Shown: positions 23,822-33,700 of the stretch, piece by piece | How positions within the stretch are numbered: the first letter of the stretch is position 1 | Layout of the letters: every line of letters begins with the position of its first letter | From: Dermacoccus abyssi | GTDB lineage: Bacteria > Actinomycetota > Actinomycetes > Actinomycetales > Dermatophilaceae | DNA length: 64,000 nucleotides | Direction of reading: 5' to 3' | Assembly: GCF_003515945.1 (NCBI RefSeq) | Contig: NZ_QWLM01000002.1 | Coordinates: forward strand, 124,001-188,000 | The notes under the pieces: generated by a model | Databases searched by the model: none | Told to the model about the DNA's origin: nothing | The model's input: only the letters and a program-made list of their open reading frames with translations | Program-made: the position numbers and the translations under genes

Positions 23822-24997
23822 TCACTCTCCGGCAGCGGAATCGCTGAAAATGCTCATCCGGGCGAGCCGGTCGAAGGCCTCGTCGATGCGCTGCTCCCCA
23901 ACCGTCACGGCGAGGCGTAGGAAGCCCTCACCGGACTCACCGAAAGCCGTTCCCGGAATGGTGAGGATGTGCGCCTCCTCGACGATGCGCGCGGCGCACT
24001 CGACGGACGTGAGGCCCGTCGCGCGGATGTCCGCCCACAGGTAGATCGCCCCCTGCGGCGCGAGGGCATCCATGTTCGCAAGGGCCCGGACGCGCTCGTA
24101 CGCCCGCTCGAGACGGCGGCGGTAGAGCTCCTTGACCGGGGGCTGCAACTCGTGCCGGCGCTCCAGGGCGTGCAGAGCCGCACGCTGGCTCACCGACGGC
24201 GCGGTGAAGACGTTGCTCTCGTTGACGTCGCGCGCGGTGGAGACGAACTCGGCCGGGGCCATGATCCAACCGACGCGCCACCCCGTCATCATGAAGTCCT
24301 TGCTGAAGGAGCCGACGGTGATGGTGCGCTCCCCCATGCCCGGCAGCGAGGCAAAGGGCACGAAGGGCTCGGTGTACGTGAACGACGTGTAGATGTCATC
24401 GGCGATGACGACGAGGTCGTGTTCCTTCGCCACCTCGGCCACGGTCTCGAGCGCGGCGCGCGACCACGAGACGCCCGTCGGGTTGCAGGGCGTGTTGACG
24501 ATGAGGGCCCGCGTGCGCGGCGTGACGGCGGCCTCGAGATCCTCACGGGTCACCTGGAAGCCGTTCTCCTTGCGCGTGGGCACGAAGACGGGCACGCCGC
24601 GGGCGAGACGGACCTGGTGCGGGTACGGCGTGAAGTACGGCTCGATGACGAGCACCTCGTCGCCGTCGTCGAGCAGCGTCTCCATGACGAGCCACATCGC
24701 GTGGCAACCGGACGTCGTCACCATGACGTCGTCGACGGGGCGCTTGAGGGCGTGATCGGTGCAGTACATCTCGACGATCGCCTCACGCAGTTCGGGGTCG
24801 CCGAGGCTGGAGGTGTAGTGCGTGTGCCCGGCCTTGGCGTCCGCTGCGGCAGCGTCGATGACGCCCTCGTTGGTGGTGAGGTCGGGGTCACCGAGGCTGA
24901 AGTTGATGACGTCGTCGAACTCGCGGGCGCGGTCGGCGAAGACCGACATCTGCGTCGACGAATCGCCCTGGTATCGGGAGGAAATGAAACGTGCCAT
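23822..24997 (-). CDS. PLP-dependent class I/II aminotransferase
   Basis: Fold-type I aminotransferase of 391 residues. The PLP-binding lysine is K233 in GSFSKDFMMTGW; NTPCNPTG (168-175) and ADDIYTSF (199-206) are the usual cofactor-contact motifs. The amino-donor specificity (aspartate, alanine, aromatic or other) cannot be read safely. It is divergent from cobQ (101 bases) and 126 bases upstream of the BCCT fusion gene on the same strand, so it could be transcribed with that gene. CobC, the PLP enzyme of the B12 pathway, is found elsewhere in the window, so this gene need not belong to B12 synthesis. Confidence 0.88.
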   Translation of the reverse strand: MARFISSRYQGDSSTQMSVFADRAREFDDVINFSLGDPDLTTNEGVIDAAAADAKAGHTHYTSSLGDPELREAIVEMYCTDHALKRPVDDVMVTTSGCHAMWLVMETLLDDGDEVLVIEPYFTPYPHQVRLARGVPVFVPTRKENGFQVTREDLEAAVTPRTRALIVNTPCNPTGVSWSRAALETVAEVAKEHDLVVIADDIYTSFTYTEPFVPFASLPGMGERTITVGSFSKDFMMTGWRVGWIMAPAEFVSTARDVNESNVFTAPSVSQRAALHALERRHELQPPVKELYRRRLERAYERVRALANMDALAPQGAIYLWADIRATGLTSVECAARIVEEAHILTIPGTAFGESGEGFLRLAVTVGEQRIDEAFDRLARMSIFSDSAAGE

Positions 24998-25084
24998 CGT
25001 TCGAGAGCCCCTTATCGCGCAACGAGCCGCACCGATCAGGCGCGGGCGGCACCATCATGCCCCCGAAGACGCCGTCGTGACCGT

Positions 25085-25090
25085 TAGGGT
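25085..25090 (+). promoter_or_regulatory. putative -10 box for leaderless cobQ mRNA
   Basis: TAGGGT (TANNNT) lies 8 bases before the cobQ GTG. The only purine-rich sequence upstream of the GTG overlaps this box, so leaderless initiation is plausible. No riboswitch is seen in the 101-base divergent gap. Confidence 0.35.
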
Positions 25091-25098
25091 GGACGCTC

Positions 25099-26541
25099 GT
25101 GAGTGGCCTTCTCGTGACCGGTACGTCCTCCGACGCAGGCAAGTCGCTCGTCGTCACGGGCCTGTGCCGTGCGTGGGCACGCCAGGGGGTCCGCGTCGCG
25201 CCGTTCAAGGCGCAGAACATGTCGAACAACTCGATGGTGTGCGCCGACGGCGCGGAGATCGGGCGCGCTCAGTACCTGCAGTGCGAGGCGGCCGGTGTCG
25301 AGGCGAGCGGGGTGCACAACCCTGTGCTCCTCAAGCCGGGCAGCGACCGGCAGGCGTTCGTCGTCGTGCGCGGCAAGCCTGCCGGACGGCTCGAGGCCGG
25401 TGAGTACGCGACGGGCCGCACCCACCTGGCCGAAGCAGCCTTCGCCGCGTACGAGGAACTCCGGGCGAGCGTCGACCTCGTCGTCACCGAGGGTGCAGGC
25501 TCCCCGGCGGAGATCAATCTTCGGGCGGGTGACTACGTCAACATGGGTCTGGCCAGGCGCTTCGGCCTACCTGTGGCCCTCGTGGGCGACATCGACCGGG
25601 GCGGCGTGCTCGCAGCGCTTTACGGCACCTGGGCGTTGCTCGACGACGAGGACCGTGCGCTCCTTCGCACGTTCGTCATCAACAAGTTCCGCGGTGACGC
25701 GTCAGTGCTCACGCCGGGCCTCGACGAGATCAGTCGACGAACCGGCCTCTCGTGCGCGGGGGTGCTCCCCTGGCTCACGGACGTCTGGCTCGACTCGGAG
25801 GACGCCCTGTCGATCGGCCGCTGGCGACCCGACGGCGACGCGATGTCCGAGCGCCTTTCGGTTGCTGTCGTGCGGTTTCCGCGCACGTCGAACGCGACGG
25901 ACGTCGACGCGCTGGCCGCCGAACCGGGCATCGACGTCCACATCACGACCGACCTCGATCGCTGCCGAGAAGCCGACCTCCTTGTCCTGCCCGGCAGCCG
26001 TGCCACCGTCGACGACCTGGCATGGCTGCGTCGCCAGGGCCTCGACGCCGTCGTCACCGAGCGTGCAGCAGCGGGTCGGCCGGTGCTCGGCATCTGCGGT
26101 GGGTACGAAATGCTCGTCGAGACGATCGAGGATGCCGTCGAATCCTCCGCCGGCACCGTCACGGGGTTGAGCGTGCTCGCCGGCCGCGTGACGTTCCACG
26201 ACGAGAAGGTGCTCGCCCGCCCGAATGAACGGTGGAAAGGCCACGACGTCGACGGGTACGAGATCCATCACGGCGTCGTCGACGCGGAACCGACGTTCCC
26301 CGGCGGCTCGGCCTCGGGCTCGGTATGGGGCACGATCTGGCACGGCACCTTCGAGAACGACGGCTTCCGACGCGCCTGGCTCACCGAGGTCGCAGCGGCG
26401 GTCGGCTCCGCGTGGACGCCCGACCTCACGGCGCCAGGCTTCCGCGCGCGACGCAGCGCGATGATCGACGCCCTCGCTGACGCGTGTGAGGCGTCGCTCG
26501 ACCTCGATCACCTTCTCGAACTCGCCCAGGAGGCACCGTGA
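25099..26541 (+). CDS. cobQ: cobyric acid synthase
   Basis: Amidates four side chains (b, d, e and g) of adenosylcobyrinic acid a,c-diamide, using glutamine and ATP, to give adenosylcobyric acid. The 480-residue protein starts with GTG at 25099. The N-terminal dethiobiotin-synthetase-like domain has GTSSDAGKSLVVTG and PFKAQNMSNNSMV, and the C-terminal glutaminase domain has the nucleophile in LGICGGYEML and the histidine in YEIHHGVVD. It overlaps cobF by GTGA. MurT/GatD relatives are excluded by the AQNMSNN motif and the B12 context. Confidence 0.96.
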   Translation: MSGLLVTGTSSDAGKSLVVTGLCRAWARQGVRVAPFKAQNMSNNSMVCADGAEIGRAQYLQCEAAGVEASGVHNPVLLKPGSDRQAFVVVRGKPAGRLEAGEYATGRTHLAEAAFAAYEELRASVDLVVTEGAGSPAEINLRAGDYVNMGLARRFGLPVALVGDIDRGGVLAALYGTWALLDDEDRALLRTFVINKFRGDASVLTPGLDEISRRTGLSCAGVLPWLTDVWLDSEDALSIGRWRPDGDAMSERLSVAVVRFPRTSNATDVDALAAEPGIDVHITTDLDRCREADLLVLPGSRATVDDLAWLRRQGLDAVVTERAAAGRPVLGICGGYEMLVETIEDAVESSAGTVTGLSVLAGRVTFHDEKVLARPNERWKGHDVDGYEIHHGVVDAEPTFPGGSASGSVWGTIWHGTFENDGFRRAWLTEVAAAVGSAWTPDLTAPGFRARRSAMIDALADACEASLDLDHLLELAQEAP

Positions 26542-27329
26542 CCGGCAGAAGAGTCAACGTCATCGGCATCGGTGCCGGCGCGCCCGATCACCTCACGCTC
26601 GGCGCGATCGCCGCGATGCGCGAGGTCGACGTCTTCCTCGTCGCGGGCAAGGGCGAGGACAGGGCCCAACTCGTGGCCGTGCGCGAAGAGCTGTGCCGGC
26701 GCCACCTCGAGCCGGGCAGCTACCGCTTCGTCACGCTGCCCGACCCCGAGCGCGGGCCGGACGCGCAGCGCGATGGCGGCCAGTACCGCCGAGGCGTCGA
26801 CGACTGGCACGAGGCGCGCGCGCAGCTGTGGGGCGACACGATCGACGCCCTCGATCCCGAGGTGAGCGTTGGCTTCCTCGTCTGGGGTGACCCGGCGTTC
26901 TACGACTCGACGATCCGCGTCGTCGAGCGGATGCGCGCTACCCGCGACTTCGACGTCCACGTCGTACCCGGCATATCGGCGTTCCAGGCCCTCGCGGCCG
27001 AGCACGGCATCGTCCTGCACGAGATCGGCAAGCCGATCCACATCACGACCGGACGTCGACTCGAAGCCGACTGGAGCCCGGACGCTGCGTTCGTCGTCAT
27101 GCTCGACGGCTCGCTTCACTGTGCGGGCCTGCGGGAGCGGGCACCCGACCTCGTCCTCCACTGGGGTGCCTACCTCGGGCTACCTCAACAGGAGTTGCGC
27201 TCCGGGCCGCTCGACGAGGTCATCGACGACATCGTCGACCTGCGCGCGCGGCTGCGCGCCGAGCACGGATGGATCATGGACGTCTACGCCCTCGGTGCCG
27301 TGTCGTCGGCCTCGGCTGCCGAAGCCTGA
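26538..27329 (+). CDS. cobF: precorrin-6A synthase (deacetylating)
   Basis: Methylates C1 of the corrin ring of precorrin-5 and releases acetate, a step specific to the aerobic pathway. The 263-residue protein has the tetrapyrrole methylase motifs VIGIGAGAPDHLTLGAI at the N terminus, FLVWGDPAFYDST and VVPGISAFQALAAEHGI. The GTG start overlaps the cobQ stop. Its last 46 bases overlap the end of the convergent WYL regulator gene. The presence of CobF together with CobG argues for the oxygen-dependent route. Confidence 0.95.
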   Translation: MTGRRVNVIGIGAGAPDHLTLGAIAAMREVDVFLVAGKGEDRAQLVAVREELCRRHLEPGSYRFVTLPDPERGPDAQRDGGQYRRGVDDWHEARAQLWGDTIDALDPEVSVGFLVWGDPAFYDSTIRVVERMRATRDFDVHVVPGISAFQALAAEHGIVLHEIGKPIHITTGRRLEADWSPDAAFVVMLDGSLHCAGLRERAPDLVLHWGAYLGLPQQELRSGPLDEVIDDIVDLRARLRAEHGWIMDVYALGAVSSASAAEA

Positions 27330-28321
27330 CGCCTCACGTCCACCGGCGCCGACGAATCCCCTGCCACCACCAGCGTCTGCATCTGGCGCGTGATGCGGTC
27401 ACAGGCCGAGCGGAAGGCCTCGGCGTGTGGTTGGGCGGGAACCCGAACCGGACTCTCGAGATCCCGGGCGACGCCCAGCATCTCCCACGCGAGAACATTC
27501 CAACTGAGCGCGCCCACCCGAAAGAGGCAGCCTGTGGCCGTGGCCTCAAGTTCTTCGCGGAAGGCCGCGGGGATCCTGCGAGCCACCCGCGAAACGTCGA
27601 CGGCCATCTCGAAGCGCAGGACGCACTCGAACCTCTCCTCCAGATCACGGTGCTGATCATGAGGCGGCACCGCTTTCGGCGCGAACGACCAGGACGTCAC
27701 GCGAAGCTCGTCCATCCGATCGAGTCGGAACACGCGCCAATCCTGACGCCCTCGGTCATACGCCTGGAGATACCAGCGCTCTCCCTGGGTGATGAGTCGC
27801 CCAGGTTCCACTTCACGCAAGGACGTCTCGCCGTCGGCCTTGCGGTAGCCGAACCGCACCAGCGTCCGGTCGCGCTGTGCCGTGGCCAATTGCTGCAGCA
27901 CGCGCAGATCGACCGCGGGCCGCGTTCGTGGCAGTGCGCGCGTGGCATCGTCCAGAGCCGAGGCGACAGCGCGAAGCCTCGGAGGGAGGACTTGATCCAG
28001 CTTCGTCAGCGCGCGAAGGGCCGCCTCACCGATCTCATCGGTGCCCGATAGTGCCGCCATTCGTAGACACGCGACCATCGCCACGGCCTCGTCGTCGTCG
28101 AGCACGAGCGGCGGTAAACCGCGCCCAGCCCCGAGGCAGTATCCGCCGTCAAGTCCACGTTCGCCCTCGACCGGGTACCCGAGCTCACGAAGACGCACCA
28201 CGTCGCGTCGTACCGTGCGCTCGGTCACCCCGAGGCGATCCGCGAGTTCCTGCCCCTGCCAGGACGTGCGCGATTCCAGGAGTCCGAGCAGGCGCAGGAC
28301 GCGGTGTGTCGTTTCCGCCAT
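27284..28321 (-). CDS. HTH/WYL-domain transcriptional regulator (YafY/DeoR type)
   Basis: A 345-residue regulator starting at the ATG 28321. The N-terminal helix-turn-helix reads QELADRLGVTERTVRRDVVR, followed by the GYPVEGERGLDGGYCLG wing common to YafY-like proteins. The WYL domain is marked by GERWYLQAYDRGRQDWRVF. WYL domains bind small ligands or nucleic acids. It is divergent from a broken DinB-family gene, with 93 bases between, and this pairing of a YafY-type regulator with a DinB or other small stress gene is common, so the DinB gene is its most likely target. Its 3' end overlaps cobF tail to tail. Confidence 0.9.
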   Translation of the reverse strand: MAETTHRVLRLLGLLESRTSWQGQELADRLGVTERTVRRDVVRLRELGYPVEGERGLDGGYCLGAGRGLPPLVLDDDEAVAMVACLRMAALSGTDEIGEAALRALTKLDQVLPPRLRAVASALDDATRALPRTRPAVDLRVLQQLATAQRDRTLVRFGYRKADGETSLREVEPGRLITQGERWYLQAYDRGRQDWRVFRLDRMDELRVTSWSFAPKAVPPHDQHRDLEERFECVLRFEMAVDVSRVARRIPAAFREELEATATGCLFRVGALSWNVLAWEMLGVARDLESPVRVPAQPHAEAFRSACDRITRQMQTLVVAGDSSAPVDVRRQASAAEADDTAPRA

Positions 28322-28414
28322 GTGCTCATCCTGCCCGACACAGCGGACCGAACCTGTCCGGAAGGTGCGCTCATATGGTTCTACGGCACGAGCCAATGAC
28401 GAAAGGGAACCGCC

Positions 28415-28970
28415 ATGTACCTGCCCCAGATCGACGACGAACGCACCACGTTGTGCAACTACCTCGATGTCCAACTCGACGCGATCCGTGCGAGCGCGTA
28501 CGGCCTCGACGACGAGCAGGCCCGCCGGACGCCGCTGCGGAGTGCGCTCAGCATCAGCGGCATCGTCAAGCACATCGTCTATTGCATGAAGCAGTCCTTG
28601 TCCGGCGCGACACCACGAATACGACCAGCCGTTCGAGGCGTTCGCCGCGAGCTTCACGCCCACCCCGGAGGAGACGCTCGACGCGCTTCTCGGGGTCTTC
28701 GACGACGTGCGTGCCCAGTACACACAGATGTGTCGAGAGGGTGACGTCGAAACAGAACTGCCCGTGGGGCCCATGCCGTGGTTCGGGATGGACGAGGCGC
28801 GCCCAGCGAAGCTGCGCTACCTCTACGTCCACCACGTCGAGGAGTTCGCTCGGCACGCGGGCCACGCGGACATCATCCGTGAGGAGCTGGACGGCGCGAC
28901 GGCCGGTGAGCTGCTGGCAGCTGTGGAGGGCTGGCCGGCGAACGACTACATCACGCCCTGGCGGTCGTGA
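28415..28970 (+). pseudogene. DinB-family (DUF664-like) protein, frameshifted
   Basis: The first frame, from the ATG at 28415 (good GAAAGGGA ribosome-binding site), encodes MYLPQIDDERTTLCNYLDVQ through [17 protein letters not shown]. The product is then continued in another frame from about 28605 as [20 protein letters not shown] and ends with [14 protein letters not shown]. The total of 556 bases is one more than a multiple of three, equivalent to a +1 or -2 change near 28600-28615. Restored length is about 184 residues, the size of the DinB-like four-helix family, members of which use mycothiol or other thiols as cofactor; the HxxxH-type metal sites are not certain here. Function unknown; it may be dead or misread. 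Confidence 0.75.
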
Positions 28971-28976
28971 CACGCC

Positions 28977-30728
28977 TCAGTCGGTCGTCCTGATGCTCGT
29001 GCGGCGCGCCTCGAGCCCGCGCAGGAGCATCCCGGCGGCGAGCACTCCGCCGACACCTTCACCGGCACGCAGACGCAGATCGAGCAAGGGCTCAAGTCCG
29101 AGTTCCGTGAGGACGAGTGCGTGCCCCTTCTCCCTGCTGCGCTGGCCAGCGACGAGGTAACCCTGCACCGCCGGCTCGAGACGGCACGCGACGAGCGCGG
29201 CCACGGAGGTCGCGAGTCCGTCGAGCACGATCGTCGTGCCGGCGTCCGCCGCTGCGAGGCAGACTCCCGTGAGAACGGCGATCTCGGGTCCTCCGAGACA
29301 ACGCAGGGCTCGCCGGGCAGCGTCGGCGTCCGAGCCGAAGGTTCCCGAACGCTCCATGGCGGCGCTGACGACCTCGAGCTTGCGCTTCGACATCGCAGCA
29401 TCGGCTCCCGAACCGAGCCCGACGACGTCGTCGGCGTCGACGCCGAGCAGCGCGCACGTCAGTGCGGCCGCCACGGTCGTGTTGCCGACACCCACCTCGC
29501 CGAGGACGACCAGTCCGTCGGCGGCGGCCCGCCGCCCGACGTTCTCACCGACGGTGACGCAGCGCTCCAGGTCGTTGTCGGTGAGGGCGTCGGCGTCCCG
29601 AAGGTTGCCTCGCTTGCCACGGGGTCGTGCATCGACTGCCCCGGTGACAGCCTCCTTCACGCCGGCGTCCACGACGTCCACGGCAAGACCTGCCGCACGG
29701 GCGTGTGCTGCTCCGAGCGAGCTCGGCTCGGTCAGGGCGTGCGCGAGAACGTCGGCCGTCACGTGCGCCTCGTAGGCGCTGATGCCGAGGTCCACGACGG
29801 GGTGGTCGGCACCCGCCAGGATCAGGCGACCTCCGGAGGTCTGCGGACCGGACGTTGCCACGACACGGTTGAGGGCCCGGTCGAGGATGCCCAGTGACTC
29901 CGGCGGTGCGAGCAGGGTGTCCGCGCCGTCCCCAGCGTCGACGAGTGCGTCGCCGCCGGGTGCGCGCAGGTGGGACAGCGGTTGCGCCGGTGCCCCGTCG
30001 CCCTCGGGCCACCGCTCCTCGAGCACGACCTCCTCGAGCGGCAGCTTCGTCGACCAGGACGCGCGCTGCAGGCCGGGCTCCGGCGGGCGCTCGTCCGGCC
30101 AGCCCAGGCACATCCACCCCAGCGTCTCGACTCCCTCGGGTGCCCCGATGAGGCCGGCCAGGTCGGACGGCTCGAAGAGCGTCACCCACCCCATCCCGAG
30201 GCCGAGCGAGCGCGCCGTGAGCCACATGTTCTGGATGGCGCAGGCGCACGACCAGACGTCCGTCTCGGTGAACGTGGCCCGTCCGAGAACTCCGTTCGCC
30301 TGCGTCCGCCGATCGCAGGCCACGACGATGCCGATGGGTGCCTCCCGCAGACCCTCGAGCTTGAGGTCGAGGAGGCGCGCGGCGCGTTCCGGCAGCAGGT
30401 CACGTGCCTGACGCAGCCGCGCCGTGTCCGCCAGGTGCGCTGCGCGCTCGCGCGTCTCGGGTGAGCGAACGACGACAAACCGCCAGGGCTGACTGTGGCC
30501 CACCGAGGGCGCGCTGTGACCCGCCTCGAGCACCCGCTCGAGCAGTTCGGGCTCAACCGGATCCGGCCGGTACCGACGGATGTCACGTCGCCCGGCGATG
30601 ACCTGCCCTAGTGCCTCGGTGACCTGCTCACCCATGGCCCAGCCGCGCGGATCCTCCCGGCGTTCCCGTGCGGAGGAGGCGTCCCCGACCGTCGGTCGCG
30701 GTCGTCGGGGCGCGCCCGACGGCGTCAC
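28977..30728 (-). CDS. cobT: BluB-CobT fusion: DMB synthase + nicotinate-nucleotide-DMB phosphoribosyltransferase
   Basis: One ORF with two enzymes of lower-ligand assembly. The N-terminal part is a nitroreductase-fold BluB (RRDIRRYRPDPVEPELLE, then HSAPSVGHSQPWRFVVV), which cleaves FMNH2 with O2 to make 5,6-dimethylbenzimidazole. The C-terminal part is CobT (TLLAPPESLGILDRALNRV, AGADHPVVDLGISAY, LGEVGVGNTT and VGLGSGADAAM), which activates that base with nicotinate mononucleotide. Product of one is substrate of the other. The GTG at 30728 was chosen: it overlaps the cobN stop (GTGA) and has GGGGAG 8 bases upstream, giving 583 residues. The ATG at 30635 has no ribosome-binding site at a usable distance. 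It lies in the riboswitch-controlled cobN unit. Confidence 0.9.
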   Translation of the reverse strand: MTPSGAPRRPRPTVGDASSARERREDPRGWAMGEQVTEALGQVIAGRRDIRRYRPDPVEPELLERVLEAGHSAPSVGHSQPWRFVVVRSPETRERAAHLADTARLRQARDLLPERAARLLDLKLEGLREAPIGIVVACDRRTQANGVLGRATFTETDVWSCACAIQNMWLTARSLGLGMGWVTLFEPSDLAGLIGAPEGVETLGWMCLGWPDERPPEPGLQRASWSTKLPLEEVVLEERWPEGDGAPAQPLSHLRAPGGDALVDAGDGADTLLAPPESLGILDRALNRVVATSGPQTSGGRLILAGADHPVVDLGISAYEAHVTADVLAHALTEPSSLGAAHARAAGLAVDVVDAGVKEAVTGAVDARPRGKRGNLRDADALTDNDLERCVTVGENVGRRAAADGLVVLGEVGVGNTTVAAALTCALLGVDADDVVGLGSGADAAMSKRKLEVVSAAMERSGTFGSDADAARRALRCLGGPEIAVLTGVCLAAADAGTTIVLDGLATSVAALVACRLEPAVQGYLVAGQRSREKGHALVLTELGLEPLLDLRLRAGEGVGGVLAAGMLLRGLEARRTSIRTTD

Positions 30729-33700
30729 TGCTCCAGCTCCCCTTCGACGTCGAGGTAAACCTGCTGCATCGCGGCCATCGTCTCCGGGTTCGGGTTCTCC
30801 CACAGGCCACGGTCGGCGGCTTCCCCGAGCTTCTCGACGATGCCGTGCAACGCCCACGGGTTCGCGTGGCGCATGAACTCCTGCGTCTGCTCGTCGAGCA
30901 CGTAGGACTGGGCGATCTGCTCGTACATCCAGTCGGGCACGACGTGGCTCGTCGCGTCGAAGCCGAAGAGGTAGTCGACGGTGGCGGCCAGTTCGAAGGC
31001 ACCCTTGTATCCGTGACGTCGCATCGCGGCGATCCAGCGCGGGTTGACGACGCGCGCACGGAAGATGCGCGAGGTCTCCTCCGTGAGCGTGCGGGTCCTG
31101 ATGGCGTCGGGCGTCGTCGAGTCGCCGACGTACGCCTCCGGCTCCTCACCCGTGAGTGCCTTGACCGTGGCCACCATGCCGCCGTGGTACTGGAAGTAGT
31201 CGTCCGAATCGAGGATGTCCGACTCGCGGTTGTCGACGTTCTTCGCCGCCACCTTGATGCGGCGGTAGTTGCGCTCCATGTCGTCGCGGGCCGGAGCGCC
31301 GTCGAGGTCGCGGCCGTACGCGTAGCCGCCCCAGGTCGTGTACACCTCGGCGAGGTCGGCGTCGCTGCGCCAGTTGCCCGAGTCCATGACCTGCAGCAGA
31401 CCGGCCCCGTAGGAGCCCGGCTTCGAACCGAACACGCGCGTGCGAGCACGGCGCTCGTCGCCGTGGGCCACGACGTCGGCGCGGGCGTGGGCGCGCACGA
31501 AGTTCATGTCGTCGGGTTCGTCGAGGTCGACGACGAGGCGGACGGCGTCGTCCAGCATCGCGATGACGTGCGGGAACGCGTCACGGAAGAAGCCCGAGAT
31601 GCGCACCGTGACGTCGATGCGGGGCCGGCCGAGGTCGTCGAGGGGGATCGGCTCGAGGCCGACGACGCGTCGGGACTGCTCGTCCCAGGTCGGCGTGACG
31701 CCCAGCAGGGCGAGGATCTCGCCGATGTCGTCGCCGCTCGTCCGCATCGCCGAGGTGCCCCACGCGGACAAGCCCACGGACTCGGGCCACTCACCGTGCT
31801 CGTCGCGGTACTTCGCGAGCAGCGAGTCGGCCATGGCCGTGCCCGTCTCGTACGCGAGACGGCTCGGAATGGCCTTGGGGTCGACCGAGTAGAAGTTGCG
31901 GCCCGTCGGCAACACGTTGACGAGGCCGCGCAGCGGCGAGCCGCTGGGGCCGGCCGGCGTGTACCCACCGTCGAGGGCATGGAGGACGGCCGTCAGCTCG
32001 TCAGGCGTCTGGGCGAGGCGGGGCACGACCTGGGTTGCAGCGAACGTCAGCGAGGCCTCGACGCCCGAGCGGTCGACGTCGGCCAGACCGTCGAGTTGCT
32101 CCGCGACGATGGAGGACACCGCGTCGGCTGACCATCCCGCCTGCGCCAAGGCACTGACGAGGGCGTGTGCCCGCTCCTGCGCGGCGTCCGTCGCGGTGCG
32201 ATCGGTGCTCGTCACCTCGAGTCCGAGGGAGGTCCGCAAGCCGGGAACACCGTCACCACCGCCGCCGAACAGCTGGCGGGACTGGAGCATCGCCACGACG
32301 AGGTTGACGAGTTCGTCGCCCTCCGGCGCGCGCCCGAGAACGTGCAGACCGTCACGGATCTGGACGTCCTTGATCTCGCACAGCCACCCGTCGACGTGCA
32401 TGACGAACTCGTCGAAGTCGTCCTCGTCCGGCTGCTCGTCGAGACCGAGGTCGTGGTGCAGCTCCGCTGCCCGAATGAGGGTCCAGATCTCACCGCGCAG
32501 CGCGGGCGCCTTCGCCGGGTCCATGACCGAGACGTTTCCGTACTCGTCGAGCAGCTGCTCGAGGCGCGCGATGTCGCCGTACCCCTCGGCGCGGGCCATC
32601 GGCGGCACGAGGTGATCGACGATCGTCGCGTGCGCTCGGCGCTTGGCCTCGGTGCCCTCACCCGGATCGTTGACGAGGAACGGGTAGATGAGCGGCAGGC
32701 TGCCGAGGGCCGCGTCCGTGCCGCAGGAGGCCGACATGCCCAGGCTCTTGCCCGGCATCCATTCGAGGTTGCCGTGCTTGCCCATGTGGACAACGGCGTG
32801 CGCGCCGAACTCCTCCTCGAGCCAGCGGTAGGTGGCGAGGTAGTGGTGCGTGGGCGGAAGGTCGGGGTCGTGGTAGATGGCGATCGGGTTCTCGCCGAAC
32901 CCGCGCGGCGGCTGGACGAGGATGACGAGGTTGCCGCTGCGCATGGCCGCCGCGACGATGTCACCGTCGGGGTTCTCCTGGCGGTCGACGAAGAGCTCAC
33001 CGGGCGCTTCTCCCCAGTGCTCGCGCATCGCGTCGGTGAGGTCGCTCGGTAGCGCGTCGAACCAACGGCGGTAGGTCGCGGCAGGGATACGGACGTGGGC
33101 GTCGCCGAGCTGAGCATCCGTCAGCCAGTCCGGATCCTGCCCGCCAGCGGCGATGAGGGCGTGGATGAGCGCGTTGCCTGCTGTGGTGTCCGGGTGCTCG
33201 TCGTCGACGGGTGCGACGCCGTGCTCCCCGCCGACACCGTCGAGCCCGGGAATGGCACCGGGCTCGCCGAGGTCGTAGCCCGCGTCACGCATGGCGCGCA
33301 ACAACCGAATGGTCGAGACAGGCGTGTCGAGGCCCACGGCGTTACCGATGCGGGAGTGCTTCGTCGGGTACGCCGACAGCACGACGGCGATGCGGCGCTC
33401 GGACGGCGCGAGCCGACGCAGGCGGGCGTGGCCGAGCACGATGCCGGCGACACGTGCGCAGCGCTCCGGGTCGGCGACGTAGGTGGCGAGACCGTCCTCG
33501 TCGAACTCCTTGAAGGAGAACGGCACCGAGATGATGCGCCCGTCGAACTCGGGCACGGCGACCTGGGTCGCCACGTCGAGCGGCGTCATGCCGTCGTCGG
33601 AGTCGAGCCAGTCCTCACGCTCCCAGGTGAGGCACAGCCCCTGGACGATCGGCACGTCGAGCGCGGCCAACGCCTGAACGTCCCAACTCTCGTCGTCCTC

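Noticed and set aside
23822-24997. Reading the aminotransferase as the CobC/CobD enzyme of the B12 pathway
   Set aside because: A PLP domain of that family is already fused to CobB, and this protein has general class I aminotransferase motifs.
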